Source: CBDFKF01 sp965248765 (GTDB lineage: Bacteria > Pseudomonadota > Alphaproteobacteria > VGEJ01). From it: a DNA stretch of 64,000 bases. Below the pieces are notes generated by a model. It was given only the letters and a program-made list of their open reading frames with translations, searched no databases and had not been told where the DNA came from. Each line of letters opens with the position of its first letter. Positions within the stretch are counted from its first letter, which is position 1. Both the position numbers and the translations under genes were made by a program. Shown here one piece after another: positions 34,139 through 42,380 of this stretch. Location: contig CBDFKF010000003.1 of NCBI GenBank assembly GCA_965248765.1, forward strand, positions 310,001 to 374,000. Reading direction: 5' to 3'.

Positions 34139-35143
34139 ATGCGTACCTCTGTTCTCTCATATCCCGGCTCGATGCTGCCGCTGGTGGTGCCGGCTGCCAT
34201 GGCGATGGCCGGACGTCCCAAGCCGGCCGGCTCCGGCTCGCCCGACCTCGCGACGCTCGGATCGGTAGTGCGGATCGCGGCCGAAGTCCCGGCTTCGGCG
34301 CGTACCGCCGAGGCGCTTGGCACCTATCGCGAAGGGTGCGGCGTGGTGATCGATGCCGACGGGTTAATCCTGACCATCGGCTACCTGATCGTCGAGGCCA
34401 AGGCGGTAGCCGTCCGCGGCGACGACAAAGCCATGACGCCGGCCACCGTCATCGGCTACGACCATGAATCCGGTTTCGGTCTACTCAGGGCCAAACAGCC
34501 ACTCGACATCGCACCGCTGGAGTTCGGTGATTCGGACGAGTTGAAGGAGCGCGAGCCAGTCGTGCTCGCTTCGGCCGGCGGGTCCGAGGGCGCCACCGGC
34601 GCCTATGTCGTATCGCGGCGCGAGTTTGCCGGCTATTGGGAATACCTTCTCGACCAGGCGATCTTCACGACCCCGCCGCACGACAATTGGGCCGGCGCCG
34701 CGCTGATCGGACGCGACGGCCGACTTGGAGGGATCGGCTCGCTGATGGTGAACAACACGTTGGCCGAGGACCGTCCCTTGCCCGGCAACATGTTTGTGCC
34801 GATCAACGCGCTCGTGCCGGTCATGGATGAGCTGCTGAAGCACGGGCGGCCCCTGCGGCCGCAGCGACCCTGGCTCGGCGTGTTTGCCGGCGAGAGCCTG
34901 GGACGCCTCGTCGTCACGCGGGTCTCACCGGACTCGCCGGCCGAGCGGGCGGGTGTCCGCGACGGCGATGTGATACTCAGCGTCGCCGGCGATGCGGTCC
35001 TTTCGCTCGCCGACTTCCTCCGCCGTATATGGTCGCTGGGCGACGCCGGCGTCGCCGTCAAGCTCCTGTTGCTGTCGGAGACGGTGGTGCGCGAGGTGAC
35101 CGTGCAGACGGCGAGCCGCCTCGATTACCTGCAAGTCAACTAA
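34139..35143 (+). CDS. Trypsin-like (DegP/S1C) protein with PDZ domain, catalytic residues missing
   Basis: A 334-residue protein with a hydrophobic signal-like start (LPLVVPAAMAMA), a chymotrypsin-fold domain (about 45-230) and one PDZ domain (RPWLGVFAGESLGRLVVTRV, then SPAERAGVRDGDVIL). The fold motifs are recognisable, but the triad is not. Where DegP has T-x-x-H-V the sequence is TIGYLIVEA, without the His; the Asp region is GYDHESGFGLL; and the GNSGGP position reads NWAGAALIG, without the Ser. The protein is therefore probably a non-catalytic binding or chaperone homologue in the envelope. Sequence quality and length look normal, so this is an inactive family type rather than a broken gene. 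Confidence 0.8.
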   Translation: MRTSVLSYPGSMLPLVVPAAMAMAGRPKPAGSGSPDLATLGSVVRIAAEVPASARTAEALGTYREGCGVVIDADGLILTIGYLIVEAKAVAVRGDDKAMTPATVIGYDHESGFGLLRAKQPLDIAPLEFGDSDELKEREPVVLASAGGSEGATGAYVVSRREFAGYWEYLLDQAIFTTPPHDNWAGAALIGRDGRLGGIGSLMVNNTLAEDRPLPGNMFVPINALVPVMDELLKHGRPLRPQRPWLGVFAGESLGRLVVTRVSPDSPAERAGVRDGDVILSVAGDAVLSLADFLRRIWSLGDAGVAVKLLLLSETVVREVTVQTASRLDYLQVN

Positions 35144-35180
35144 GAGTACCGGCGCCGTTGGCGGCGCGAGTGGGAAAAAA

Positions 35181-35219
35181 GGGCGCCAGGATGTCCCGCG
35201 TGCGGGTCTCCTGGCGCCC
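35181..35219 (-). terminator. Rho-independent terminator on the minus strand
   Basis: Arms gggcgccagga (35181-35191) and tcctggcgccc (35209-35219) pair perfectly, and the interior cccgc/gcggg can extend the stem. On the minus strand the hairpin is followed directly by six T residues (35175-35180 complement). It points at transcription coming from the right on the minus strand, where no convincing protein gene exists up to 35900. In the plus direction no T-run follows, so it is not the ordinary end of the protease gene. Confidence 0.75.
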
Positions 35220-35700
35220 AAGGCGCCTGTTATGCCCCTGACGCGGATCCGCCTGCCAGCCGGCGTGCCCGCCTCGATGCCAGGGCCCGAAGAGCCCGAG
35301 ATCGAGCTGGGCGGTTCTTGTTGCCGAACGCGGCCACGGCCCGAGCGCCATGTGGAGGCGCTACCTCATGAGGACCGCGATCGGCGCACGAGCATCGGCC
35401 TCCCTCAGTGCAGCGGCTGCCAGGGAGAGGACAGTCGCATACGTGAAGCCGCCGCGCCAACGGTTGCTGGGTTCCTACGCAGGCGCTGCCGCTCGCCCGT
35501 CTACCCAGCAACCGAAACAAGACCAACCTACCAGCGTCAGGACCAAGCCTTAGGCCTGCGAGCCCTGACCGGGAACTCAAACAGCGTCGGGATCGGCACC
35601 TATCGGTGCCACAATCGTCCCACGGCCACTCTGCCCCCACGCGAACCGCGCGGTAGAAGTATCGATAGTTACGTAGAGTAGTTGCAAGAAATAATATGTT
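35220..35700. other. Long gene-free stretch, possible minus-strand RNA gene
   Basis: About 480 bases contain only low-complexity or Arg-rich open frames that look like shadows on both strands. GC content is that of the genome until about 35650 and then drops. Because a strong minus-strand terminator closes the left side, an untranslated RNA or a decayed minus-strand gene may lie here. I do not recognise 6S, RNase P, tmRNA or SRP RNA signatures. Confidence 0.35.
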
Positions 35701-35715
35701 CTCGAACAAAGAAAG

Positions 35716-35777
35716 TTGTGCAAAACACTGGTTTTCTTGCACATCGTGTCCACAAACTATCCACATATTTCTTCACA
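35716..35777. promoter_or_regulatory. AT-rich region with DnaA-box-like motifs
   Basis: In an AT-rich stretch (about 35650-35800) lie ctatccaca (35757-35765, one mismatch to TTATCCACA), gtgtccaca (35746-35754), tttcttcaca (35768-35777) and ttgtgcaaa on the other orientation (35716-35724). The cluster could bind DnaA or be a promoter region for the mlaC-type gene downstream; a TTGACA lies at 35792-35797. The assignment is tentative. Confidence 0.35.
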
Positions 35778-35912
35778 GTTCCCCTAACCCATTGACATTG
35801 GTGCGTTTCCTTGCCCGATGTAGTTTGTCGGTTGCTTTGGCTTCCCGGAAGTGAAAACATACGCTGGCGCGCACCTGGTTCGGCGACTATTTCTCGGGGG
35901 ACTACTCGTCGG

Positions 35913-36528
35913 ATGCTATCCCGCAGAGAACTGCTGCTGGGCACCGTCCTGCTGCTCGCCATTCACCGACGCGGCGCAAGCGCCGCTACGCCCGGGGCGG
36001 CCTCGCACTTCATCAAATCGCTCGGCGAACAGGCGATCGGCGTCCTACAGCGCCAGGACATAAGCCTCGATACCCGGGAAGCGCATTTTCGCGGGCTATT
36101 GGAGGGCGGCTTCGACCTCGCGTTTATCGCGCGATTTACCCCTGGGGCGGCACTGGCGGCGGGCGTCGCTGGGCCAACAGGCCGAATTCGCGGAGGTGTT
36201 CGGCGAGTACATCCTGCAGACCTATTCGATGCGGCTCGGCGGCTATGCCGGTGAAAAACTGACGATCGTCGACGAACGGCCCGCCGGGGAGAAGGACGTG
36301 ATTGTGCACACACGGATCGATCGACCAAGTGGGGCACCGATCGATGCCCGGTGGCGGGTGCGCACGACCGGCGAACGTCTGCGCATCATCGATATCATGG
36401 TCGAGGGCGTGAGCATGGCGGTCACTCAGCGCGACGAGTTCGCTTCGGTGGTGCAGAACCGGGGTCTGGATGAACTGGTGGAGATCTTGCGGGCAAGGAC
36501 CAACAAGATGACGGCGGTAGAGCGATGA
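35913..36528 (+). pseudogene. MlaC/Ttg2D-type phospholipid-binding protein, frameshifted (copy 1)
   Basis: From the ATG at 35913 a signal peptide (LSRRELLLGTVLLLAIHRRG with an RR motif) leads into HFIKSLGEQAIGVLQ and GGFDLAFIARFT. At about 36148 the frame shifts. The correct continuation LGRHWRRASLGQQAEFAEVF is in the next frame and runs through YILQTYSMRLGGYAGEKLTI to EGVSMAVTQRDEFASV, stopping at 36528. The break lies in a CCCC/GGGG context, where either slippage or sequencing error is easy. MlaC carries phospholipids across the periplasm from MlaA to MlaFEDB. Copy 2 at 47081 is intact. The stop overlaps the next gene by ATGA. Confidence 0.82.
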
Positions 36529-37337
36529 CCGCCCTGATGGGAAGGCTTGCGATTGGCGCTTGCCTGATCGCCATGGCGTGGGCGGGGAGCGCAGCGGCGA
36601 CACCGAGCTTCGAGTCGGGTTGGCAGGCGTATCAGCGCGGTGAATTCGGCGTGGCGCTGGAGGCGTGGCGTCCGTTGGCCGAGACTGGGCATGCCGGTGC
36701 GCAGTTCAACATCGGCGTCATGTATGACGACGGCCGCGGCGTCACGCGCGACCGCGTGCGCGCTGTCGGCTACTGGCGCATGGCCGCGGAGAGCGGCTTC
36801 GCGCCGGCCCAGCACAACCTCGCGTCGAGCTATCTGGCCGGCGACGGTGTCACCGCCGATTCCGAGGAGGCGCATCGCTGGTTCCAGAAGGCAGCCAATC
36901 AACACCTGCCGCGCGCGCAATACACGCTTGGCAAAATGTACCTGACCGGCCTCGGGATCGGCCGCGACGACGACACGGCGCTGTTTTGGATACTCAAGGC
37001 CGCCGGTGCAGGTTTCGCGCCCGCCGCCTACAACGCCGGCAAGATGTTTCGCGACGGGCTCGGCACCAGCGTCAACTACCCAACGGCGGTCCGTTGGTTC
37101 CGCCACGCCGCCGAGCGTGACTACGCCAAGGCGCAACGGGCGCTCGGGCAGCGTTACGCGCTTGGCCAAGGCGTGCCGCAGAGCAATGCGCACGCCTTAA
37201 TGTGGATGACGCTGGCCGCGCGCCAGGGCCTCGAGGAAGCTGCGCGCCGCCGCGACGAGCTGCGCGCGGCCATGGGTGCCGAGGAAGTCGCCACAGCCGA
37301 AGCGCTCGCGCGCGACTGGCTAGCCACGGATCGCTGA
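36525..37337 (+). CDS. Secreted Sel1-repeat (TPR-like) protein
   Basis: A 270-residue protein with a signal peptide (GRLAIGACLIAMAWAGSAAA) and about five Sel1-like repeats, for example AGAQFNIGVMYDDGRGVTRD, APAQHNLASSYLAGDGVTAD, PRAQYTLGKMYLTGLGIGRD and the following two. Sel1 repeats are solenoid modules for protein-protein contact. It overlaps the mlaC-type gene by four bases and precedes an mlaA-type gene by 17, so the three form an operon. It may be a periplasmic adaptor in lipid transport or envelope maintenance. It is complete. Confidence 0.88.
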   Translation: MTALMGRLAIGACLIAMAWAGSAAATPSFESGWQAYQRGEFGVALEAWRPLAETGHAGAQFNIGVMYDDGRGVTRDRVRAVGYWRMAAESGFAPAQHNLASSYLAGDGVTADSEEAHRWFQKAANQHLPRAQYTLGKMYLTGLGIGRDDDTALFWILKAAGAGFAPAAYNAGKMFRDGLGTSVNYPTAVRWFRHAAERDYAKAQRALGQRYALGQGVPQSNAHALMWMTLAARQGLEEAARRRDELRAAMGAEEVATAEALARDWLATDR

Positions 37338-37354
37338 TTCGGGACGGTCCCGCG

Positions 37355-38476
37355 ATGGTTGCAAGGTCGACGCCCGTACGGATCGGGCTGTTCCTCGTGG
37401 TGGCGACGGCGCTGGTGGCCGCGGCAGCGGCCGAGGCGGCCGTTCCACAGTCGCTCGCCGACCGCATTCGCGAGGCCGGCGCGCTTTCGCGCCTCGCCGC
37501 CGCAGAGGATGCCGCGCGCGCCCGGACCCTCGATGATCGGGGGCTGAGCGCGACCGCCTTTGCCAAGTCACGCCAGCGCGCGGAAACGACGCTGAACAGC
37601 ATCGTCATCGCCGCCATCGCCGAACGACCTACGCTGACCGCTGAAATCATCGCGACCGCCGTGGCGGCAGCACCGGAGCTGCGGACCAGCATCGTTCATA
37701 ACGCCGTCGAGGCTTTCCCCGGCTTTGCCGCCAGCATAAGGCGGGCCGGCGGTACGGCGATCGCCGAGACGCCGCGGCGGGTCGCCATCGAGCCGGCCGA
37801 ACCGGCGGATTTCGATGAACCCGAGGTGGTCGGCCGCGAGCCGATCTCCGATCCGCTCGAGGGGCTCAACCGGGTCATCTTCACCTTCAACGACGGCGTC
37901 GACATCTTCGTGTTGCGGCCGATCGCCGCGCTCTACGGCTTCATCGCGCCCTCGGTGGTCAAACGCAGCATCGGCAATGCTTTTGAGAATCTGAACGCAC
38001 CGGTCGTCCTGGCCAACGATCTCCTGCAGCTCGAGTTCGGCGATGCGGCGACCACGACGGGGCGCTTCGTAGTCAACTCGACGGTCGGGGTCCTCGGCCT
38101 GTTCGACGTCGCCGAGAACTTCGGACTACCCCATCACCCGGCCGATTTCGGCCAGACCGTTGGCCCGGGCCCATACCTCATCCTGCCCCTGCTGGGTCCG
38201 AGCACGGCTCGCGGCGGCGTCGGTGACGTCGTCGACATCTTCCTTGATCCTCTGACATACCTCCTCGAGACCGGAGCGACGGTCGGCGTGGCAGCGTCCA
38301 AGGCCGTCGTCATGCGCGAGCGGCTGCTGGTCCCGCTCGAGGAGCTGCGGGCCACGTCGATCGACTACTATGCGGCGGTGCGCAGCGCCTTTTACCAGGA
38401 TCGCGTCGTTGTGCTGAGAAAGGGTCGCGAGACCGGCGGCGCCGACCTTGACGCCATGTTCGATGCTGTGGAGTAG
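37355..38476 (+). CDS. MlaA/VacJ-family protein with an N-terminal extension and no lipobox
   Basis: A 373-residue protein. Residues 1-30 are a signal peptide (FLVVATALVAAAAAEAAV) without the Cys of a lipobox. Residues 31-160 are an extra Ala/Arg-rich helical region. The MlaA domain starts at about 165 with ISDPLEGLNRVIFTFNDGVD and has NLNAPVVLANDLLQ, the DFGQT motif (HPADFGQTVGPGPYLILPLL) and GPSTARGGVGDVVD. MlaA is normally an outer-membrane lipoprotein that removes phospholipids from the outer leaflet. This one may be anchored by its MlaA domain or by the extension. Copy 2 at 46260 is a normal lipoprotein. Confidence 0.88.
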   Translation: MVARSTPVRIGLFLVVATALVAAAAAEAAVPQSLADRIREAGALSRLAAAEDAARARTLDDRGLSATAFAKSRQRAETTLNSIVIAAIAERPTLTAEIIATAVAAAPELRTSIVHNAVEAFPGFAASIRRAGGTAIAETPRRVAIEPAEPADFDEPEVVGREPISDPLEGLNRVIFTFNDGVDIFVLRPIAALYGFIAPSVVKRSIGNAFENLNAPVVLANDLLQLEFGDAATTTGRFVVNSTVGVLGLFDVAENFGLPHHPADFGQTVGPGPYLILPLLGPSTARGGVGDVVDIFLDPLTYLLETGATVGVAASKAVVMRERLLVPLEELRATSIDYYAAVRSAFYQDRVVVLRKGRETGGADLDAMFDAVE

Positions 38477-38533
38477 TCGAGGCTTGGGTGGGCAGGCAAT
38501 GCTGATGACAGGTGAGCGCGGACGAGGTCAATC

Positions 38534-39526
38534 ATGAAGCCGCCGTATCTCATGTTCCTCGGCGATGCGCGCGATCAGCTCGCGGCGAAGACGGCGAGCG
38601 GCGTCGCGCACTGGCGGCCGGAATGGTGCCTTGGCCAAATCCGGCTCGAGAACTGCCACGCCGATCTCGGTCTTGAGGATCTGACGGTCGTCGAAGCAGC
38701 CGAGCGCGGAGCACGAACACTGATCATCGGAGTCGCCAACCAAGGCGGCTTCATCCCCGACAACTGGAGCGACACGATGGTCGAGGCGGTCGCGCGCGGC
38801 CTCGACATCGCGAGCGGCCTGCACATGAGGCTCGGCGACATCGTCGCGGTCCGCAATGCAGCCGCGCGTCACGACCGCATGCTGTTCGACGTTCGCCATC
38901 CGACCCAGTCGTTCAAGACCGGAACCGGGTCCAAGCGCGAAGGCAAACGGCTGCTCACCGTCGGCACCGACTGCAGTTGCGGCAAGATGTACACCGTGCT
39001 CGCGATCGAGCGCGACCTCAAGGCGCGGGGCGTCGAGGCGGACTTCCGCGCCACCGGTCAAACCGGGATATTCATCGCCGGCGATGGGGTCTCGGTGGAT
39101 GCGGTGGTCTCGGACTTCGTCTCCGGGGCAACCGAGTCGCTCGCGCCGGCGAACGCGCCCGATCATTGGGACCTAATCGAGGGCCAAGGGTCGCTCTTCC
39201 ATCCAGCCTACGCCGGCGTCAGCCTGGGACTGCTGCACGGCGCGCAGCCCGACGCGCTGATCCTGTGCCACGAGCCCACGCGGACTCACATGCGCGGCCT
39301 GCCCGATTATCCGATACCCGACATAGGCGTCTGTATCGAAGCGAATCTGGCGGCGGCGGCTCTGACCAATCCGGACGTCCGATTCGCCGGGATCAGCATC
39401 AACACCAGCGCGCTCGGTGCCGAGGCGGCGGACGACCTGCTGGCCGAGACCAAGAAGGCGACCGGGTTGCCGTGCGTCGATCCGATGACGACCGGCGTCG
39501 GCCCGATCGTTGATGAACTCGTCTGA
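38534..39526 (+). CDS. dgcN: DgcN (DUF1611), D-glutamate N-acetyltransferase
   Basis: A 330-residue DUF1611-family protein with an N-terminal Rossmann-like domain and a C-terminal P-loop-like domain (VGTDCSCGKMYTVLAIERDL). Conserved segments include FDVRHPTQSFKTGTGSKREG and the DLIEGQGSLFHPAYAGVSLG motif. In marine and soil proteobacteria, DgcN acetylates D-glutamate and DgcA then epimerises N-acetyl-D-glutamate, opening D-glutamate catabolism. The next gene is exactly that partner, with a 14-base overlap, which makes the assignment strong. No deacetylase or DgcR-type regulator is in the window. Confidence 0.9.
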   Translation: MKPPYLMFLGDARDQLAAKTASGVAHWRPEWCLGQIRLENCHADLGLEDLTVVEAAERGARTLIIGVANQGGFIPDNWSDTMVEAVARGLDIASGLHMRLGDIVAVRNAAARHDRMLFDVRHPTQSFKTGTGSKREGKRLLTVGTDCSCGKMYTVLAIERDLKARGVEADFRATGQTGIFIAGDGVSVDAVVSDFVSGATESLAPANAPDHWDLIEGQGSLFHPAYAGVSLGLLHGAQPDALILCHEPTRTHMRGLPDYPIPDIGVCIEANLAAAALTNPDVRFAGISINTSALGAEAADDLLAETKKATGLPCVDPMTTGVGPIVDELV

Positions 39527-40508
39527 CCCGCGTCGGCTGACGGTCCGCACCGAGACCTGGCCGCTGCGCGGCACCTTCACCATCTCGCGCGGCGCCAAGA
39601 GCGCGGCCGAGGTCGTCGTGGTGGAACTCGTGCAAGGTGGCGTGGTCGGCCGCGGCGAGTGCGTTCCCTATCCACGCTACGGCGAGAGCCCGGACAGCGT
39701 CGTCGAGCTGATCGAAGGCTTGCGAACGGACCTCGAGCGAGACCTCACGCCGGAGACGCTGCAATCAGCGCTGCCGCCCGGTGCCGCACGAAATGCCCTC
39801 GACTGCGCGCTCTGGGACCTCATCGCCAAGCAATCCGCGCAACCGGTATGGCGGCTTGCGGGGGTGCCGGCACCGCGTGTCTTGACGACGGCCTACACCC
39901 TGTCACTCGAGGCGCCCGAAACGATGGCCGCATCCGCCCGCGCCGCCGCCGACCGACCGTTGCTCAAGCTCAAGCTCGGGGCCGACGGCGATCTCGAGCG
40001 CGTTCAGGCCGTCCGCGCCAGTGTGCCGAATGCGCGCTTGATCATCGATGCCAACGAGGCCTGGACCCCGGCGATCCTGCAGGACCTCGCCCCGGCGCTG
40101 GCCGCCGCTCGCATCGAGCTCATCGAACAACCGCTGCCCGCCGATGCCGACCAGGCGCTCGCGGATCTGACACTGCCCATTCCGGTCTGCGCTGATGAGT
40201 CGGTTCACGACCGGGCGACGCTGGCGGGGCTCGCCGACCGCTACGACTTCGTCAACATCAAGCTCGACAAGACCGGGGGCCTGACCGAGGCGCTGGCGAT
40301 GGCCCGGGCAGCGGCCGATGGGGGGCTCGGTATCATGGTCGGCTGCATGATCGGCACCTCGCTGGCCATGGCACCGGCCTTTCTGGTTGGCCTGCTGGCC
40401 GCGTTCGTCGATCTCGATGGACCGCTGCTGCTCGCCAGCGACCGTGATCCGGGGATCAGCTACCGGGCGAGCGAGATGCAACCGCCGCCCGTAGCGCTGT
40501 GGGGCTGA
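39513..40508 (+). CDS. dgcA: DgcA, N-acetyl-D-glutamate racemase/dipeptide-epimerase family
   Basis: A 331-residue enolase-superfamily enzyme of the dipeptide epimerase group. The first acid/base Lys is in PLLKLKLGADG, metal ligands are in IIDANEAW (Asp), IELIEQPL (Glu) and PVCADESV (Asp), and the second Lys is in NIKLDKTGG. The capping domain includes the GRGECVPYPRYGES loop. Next to DgcN it should convert N-acetyl-D-glutamate to the L-form. Start at the ATG at 39513, inside the dgcN end; the ORF could also open three bases earlier with TTG. Confidence 0.9.
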   Translation: MNSSDPRRLTVRTETWPLRGTFTISRGAKSAAEVVVVELVQGGVVGRGECVPYPRYGESPDSVVELIEGLRTDLERDLTPETLQSALPPGAARNALDCALWDLIAKQSAQPVWRLAGVPAPRVLTTAYTLSLEAPETMAASARAAADRPLLKLKLGADGDLERVQAVRASVPNARLIIDANEAWTPAILQDLAPALAAARIELIEQPLPADADQALADLTLPIPVCADESVHDRATLAGLADRYDFVNIKLDKTGGLTEALAMARAAADGGLGIMVGCMIGTSLAMAPAFLVGLLAAFVDLDGPLLLASDRDPGISYRASEMQPPPVALWG

Positions 40509-40521
40509 TCGGCGGGGCGCG

Positions 40522-41718
40522 ATGGCGAGCTTCCGTACCCTCGATGAGCTGGACGTGGGCGGCAAACGGGTGCTGGTCCGGGTCGATCTCAACGTGCCGA
40601 TGCACAATGGCGCGGTCACTGACATCACCCGGCTCGCCCGGATCGCGCCGACCCTCATCGACCTCACGCGGCGCGGCGCCCGCGTGGTGTTGCTTTCGCA
40701 CTTCGGCCGGCCCCGGGGCCAGCGTGATCCCGAGCTGTCGTTGGGGCCCGTCGTGCCCGCTCTTGCCGAGGTTGTGGACGGACGAGCCATCGCCTTCGCC
40801 GACGATTGCATTGGCGCGCCGGCAGAGCAGGCGGTTGCAGCGCTGCGCGCGGGGCAGATCTTGCTGCTGGAGAACCTGCGCTTCCACCCAGGGGAAGAGG
40901 CCAACGACGCGGCATTTGCCAGGGCCCTTGCCGCCCTAGGCGATCTCTACATCAACGATGCCTTCTCGTGTGCCCACCGGGCCCATGCCTCGGTCGAGGC
41001 ACTGGCGCGCCTGCTGCCCGCCGCGGCGGGCCGGGCCATGCAGGCCGAGCTCGAAGCCCTGCACCGCGTGCTCGACGAGCCTGATCGGCCGGTGTTGGCC
41101 ATCATCGGTGGCGCGAAGATATCGACCAAGCTAACCGTGCTCGGCCACCTCTGCGCCAAGGTCGAAGCGCTGGCGATCGGTGGCGGTATGGCCAACACGT
41201 TTTTGTTGGCCCGCGGGCTCGACGTGGGCCGAAGCTTGTGCGAGCCCGACCTCCTGAAGACGGCGCGCGGGATCGATACTGGGGCGGCGGCCGCGGGCTG
41301 CGATATCATCCTGCCGTGCGACGTCATCACCGCCGCCGCGCTCGAAATAGGCGCGCCGTCGCAGGCTGTTTCGGTCGGTGATGTCGGTGCCGAGCAGATG
41401 ATCCTCGACATAGGCCCGCGGACCGCGGCTGACTTGGCGCAACGCCTCGAAAAGGTGCGGACGGTGGTGTGGAACGGGCCACTCGGCTGCTTCGAGACAC
41501 CGCCCTTCGATGAGGGAACCAATCAAGTAGCCGCCGCTACCGCCAAGGCGACGCGGGCCGGCCGGCTGCTAAGTATCGCTGGTGGCGGCGATACCCTCGC
41601 GGCGCTCGCCCATGCCGGTGCGGCGCCCGGCTTCAGTTACCTGTCGACGGCTGGCGGCGCGTTCCTCGAATGGCTGGAGGGCAAGGAACTCCCAGGCGTC
41701 CTCGCGCTCCGCCCTTAA
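40522..41718 (+). CDS. pgk: Phosphoglycerate kinase
   Basis: A 398-residue enzyme that makes ATP and 3-phosphoglycerate from 1,3-bisphosphoglycerate in glycolysis and the reverse in gluconeogenesis. The signature RVLVRVDLNVPM is at the start, followed by LLSHFGRPRGQRDPELSLGP, LLLENLRFHPGEEAND, the GGAKISTKLTVL nucleotide site, NGPLGCFETPPF and the C-terminal GGGDTLAAL. It starts 13 bases after dgcA and is probably read through from the dgc genes, an unusual place because pgk usually sits with gap or fba. No second glycolytic gene is nearby. Confidence 0.95.
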   Translation: MASFRTLDELDVGGKRVLVRVDLNVPMHNGAVTDITRLARIAPTLIDLTRRGARVVLLSHFGRPRGQRDPELSLGPVVPALAEVVDGRAIAFADDCIGAPAEQAVAALRAGQILLLENLRFHPGEEANDAAFARALAALGDLYINDAFSCAHRAHASVEALARLLPAAAGRAMQAELEALHRVLDEPDRPVLAIIGGAKISTKLTVLGHLCAKVEALAIGGGMANTFLLARGLDVGRSLCEPDLLKTARGIDTGAAAAGCDIILPCDVITAAALEIGAPSQAVSVGDVGAEQMILDIGPRTAADLAQRLEKVRTVVWNGPLGCFETPPFDEGTNQVAAATAKATRAGRLLSIAGGGDTLAALAHAGAAPGFSYLSTAGGAFLEWLEGKELPGVLALRP

Positions 41719-41721
41719 GCC

Positions 41722-42380
41722 TCAGAGCTTGGCTGGGGCGTTGAGGACCGAGCCGTCGATGCCGGCCGCGGTGAGCGATTTCTTCAGCGCTTCGACGCGC
41801 GCCGCGCGCTGCCTGTCATCGTCTGCACCGGCCAGGTACTGCGGCAGAAAGTCAGGCTGCAGCAGGTAATGACCGGCGATCTGGCGCGCGACGTCACTAT
41901 TGCGCCCCGGCGTGAAGGTGCCCTTGGCACACAGCTCGACCAGCCGGATCGCCTTTTCGAGCGATTTTCCTCCCTCGCGGTTGAACCGGCCGAAAAAGTC
42001 GGCTTCCTTGAGGAAGGCCTCCTGGAGGCGCTCGAACCTCGCCTGAAAGCGGCCCTTGCTGCCATCGCCCAGCGCTGAGTCACGCACCGCGCGGTGCAGA
42101 CTGGCGAAGAGGCGGAGGCGCCCGACGTCATCCTCTCGCTCCGCCACCAGCTTCTGGTCCAACTCGCTATCCTCGATGATATAGGCGATGAAGTTCGTCA
42201 CGAGTTTGCGGTTCTCCTTGCCGACCACATGCCCACCGATCTCGAGAAGAATGCTGATCTGTTCGGATTTCTCGAGCACATCGCGGACCTGCTCCCCGAG
42301 GTTCTCGAGGCTGAGCGTGCGCCCGACGCGCTGTTCGACGAGCTGGATGGTGCGCGCCCCGCCGAGCACGCTCTTGACCC
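41722..42380 (-). pseudogene. Unidentified gene, C-terminal part, interrupted by an IS1182-family remnant
   Basis: About 219 residues of a helical, charged protein: RVKSVLGGARTIQLVEQRVG, LENLGEQVRDVLEKSEQISI, LVTNFIAYIIEDSELDQKL, FFGRFNREGGKSLEKAIRLV and QPDFLPQYLAGADDDRQRAA. The stop is at 41722, convergent with pgk, four bases from its end. The upstream end runs straight into transposase sequence at about 42381. The missing N-terminus is found beyond the element (43677-43783). I do not recognise the family. The composition (few Cys, many Glu/Lys/Arg) suggests a soluble cytoplasmic protein. Confidence 0.6.

Noticed and set aside
35230..35766. A 178-residue minus-strand protein ahead of the orphan terminator
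   Set aside because: The product is rich in Arg, Gly and Cys with no domain-like pattern, so I do not support it as a gene; an RNA is more likely.
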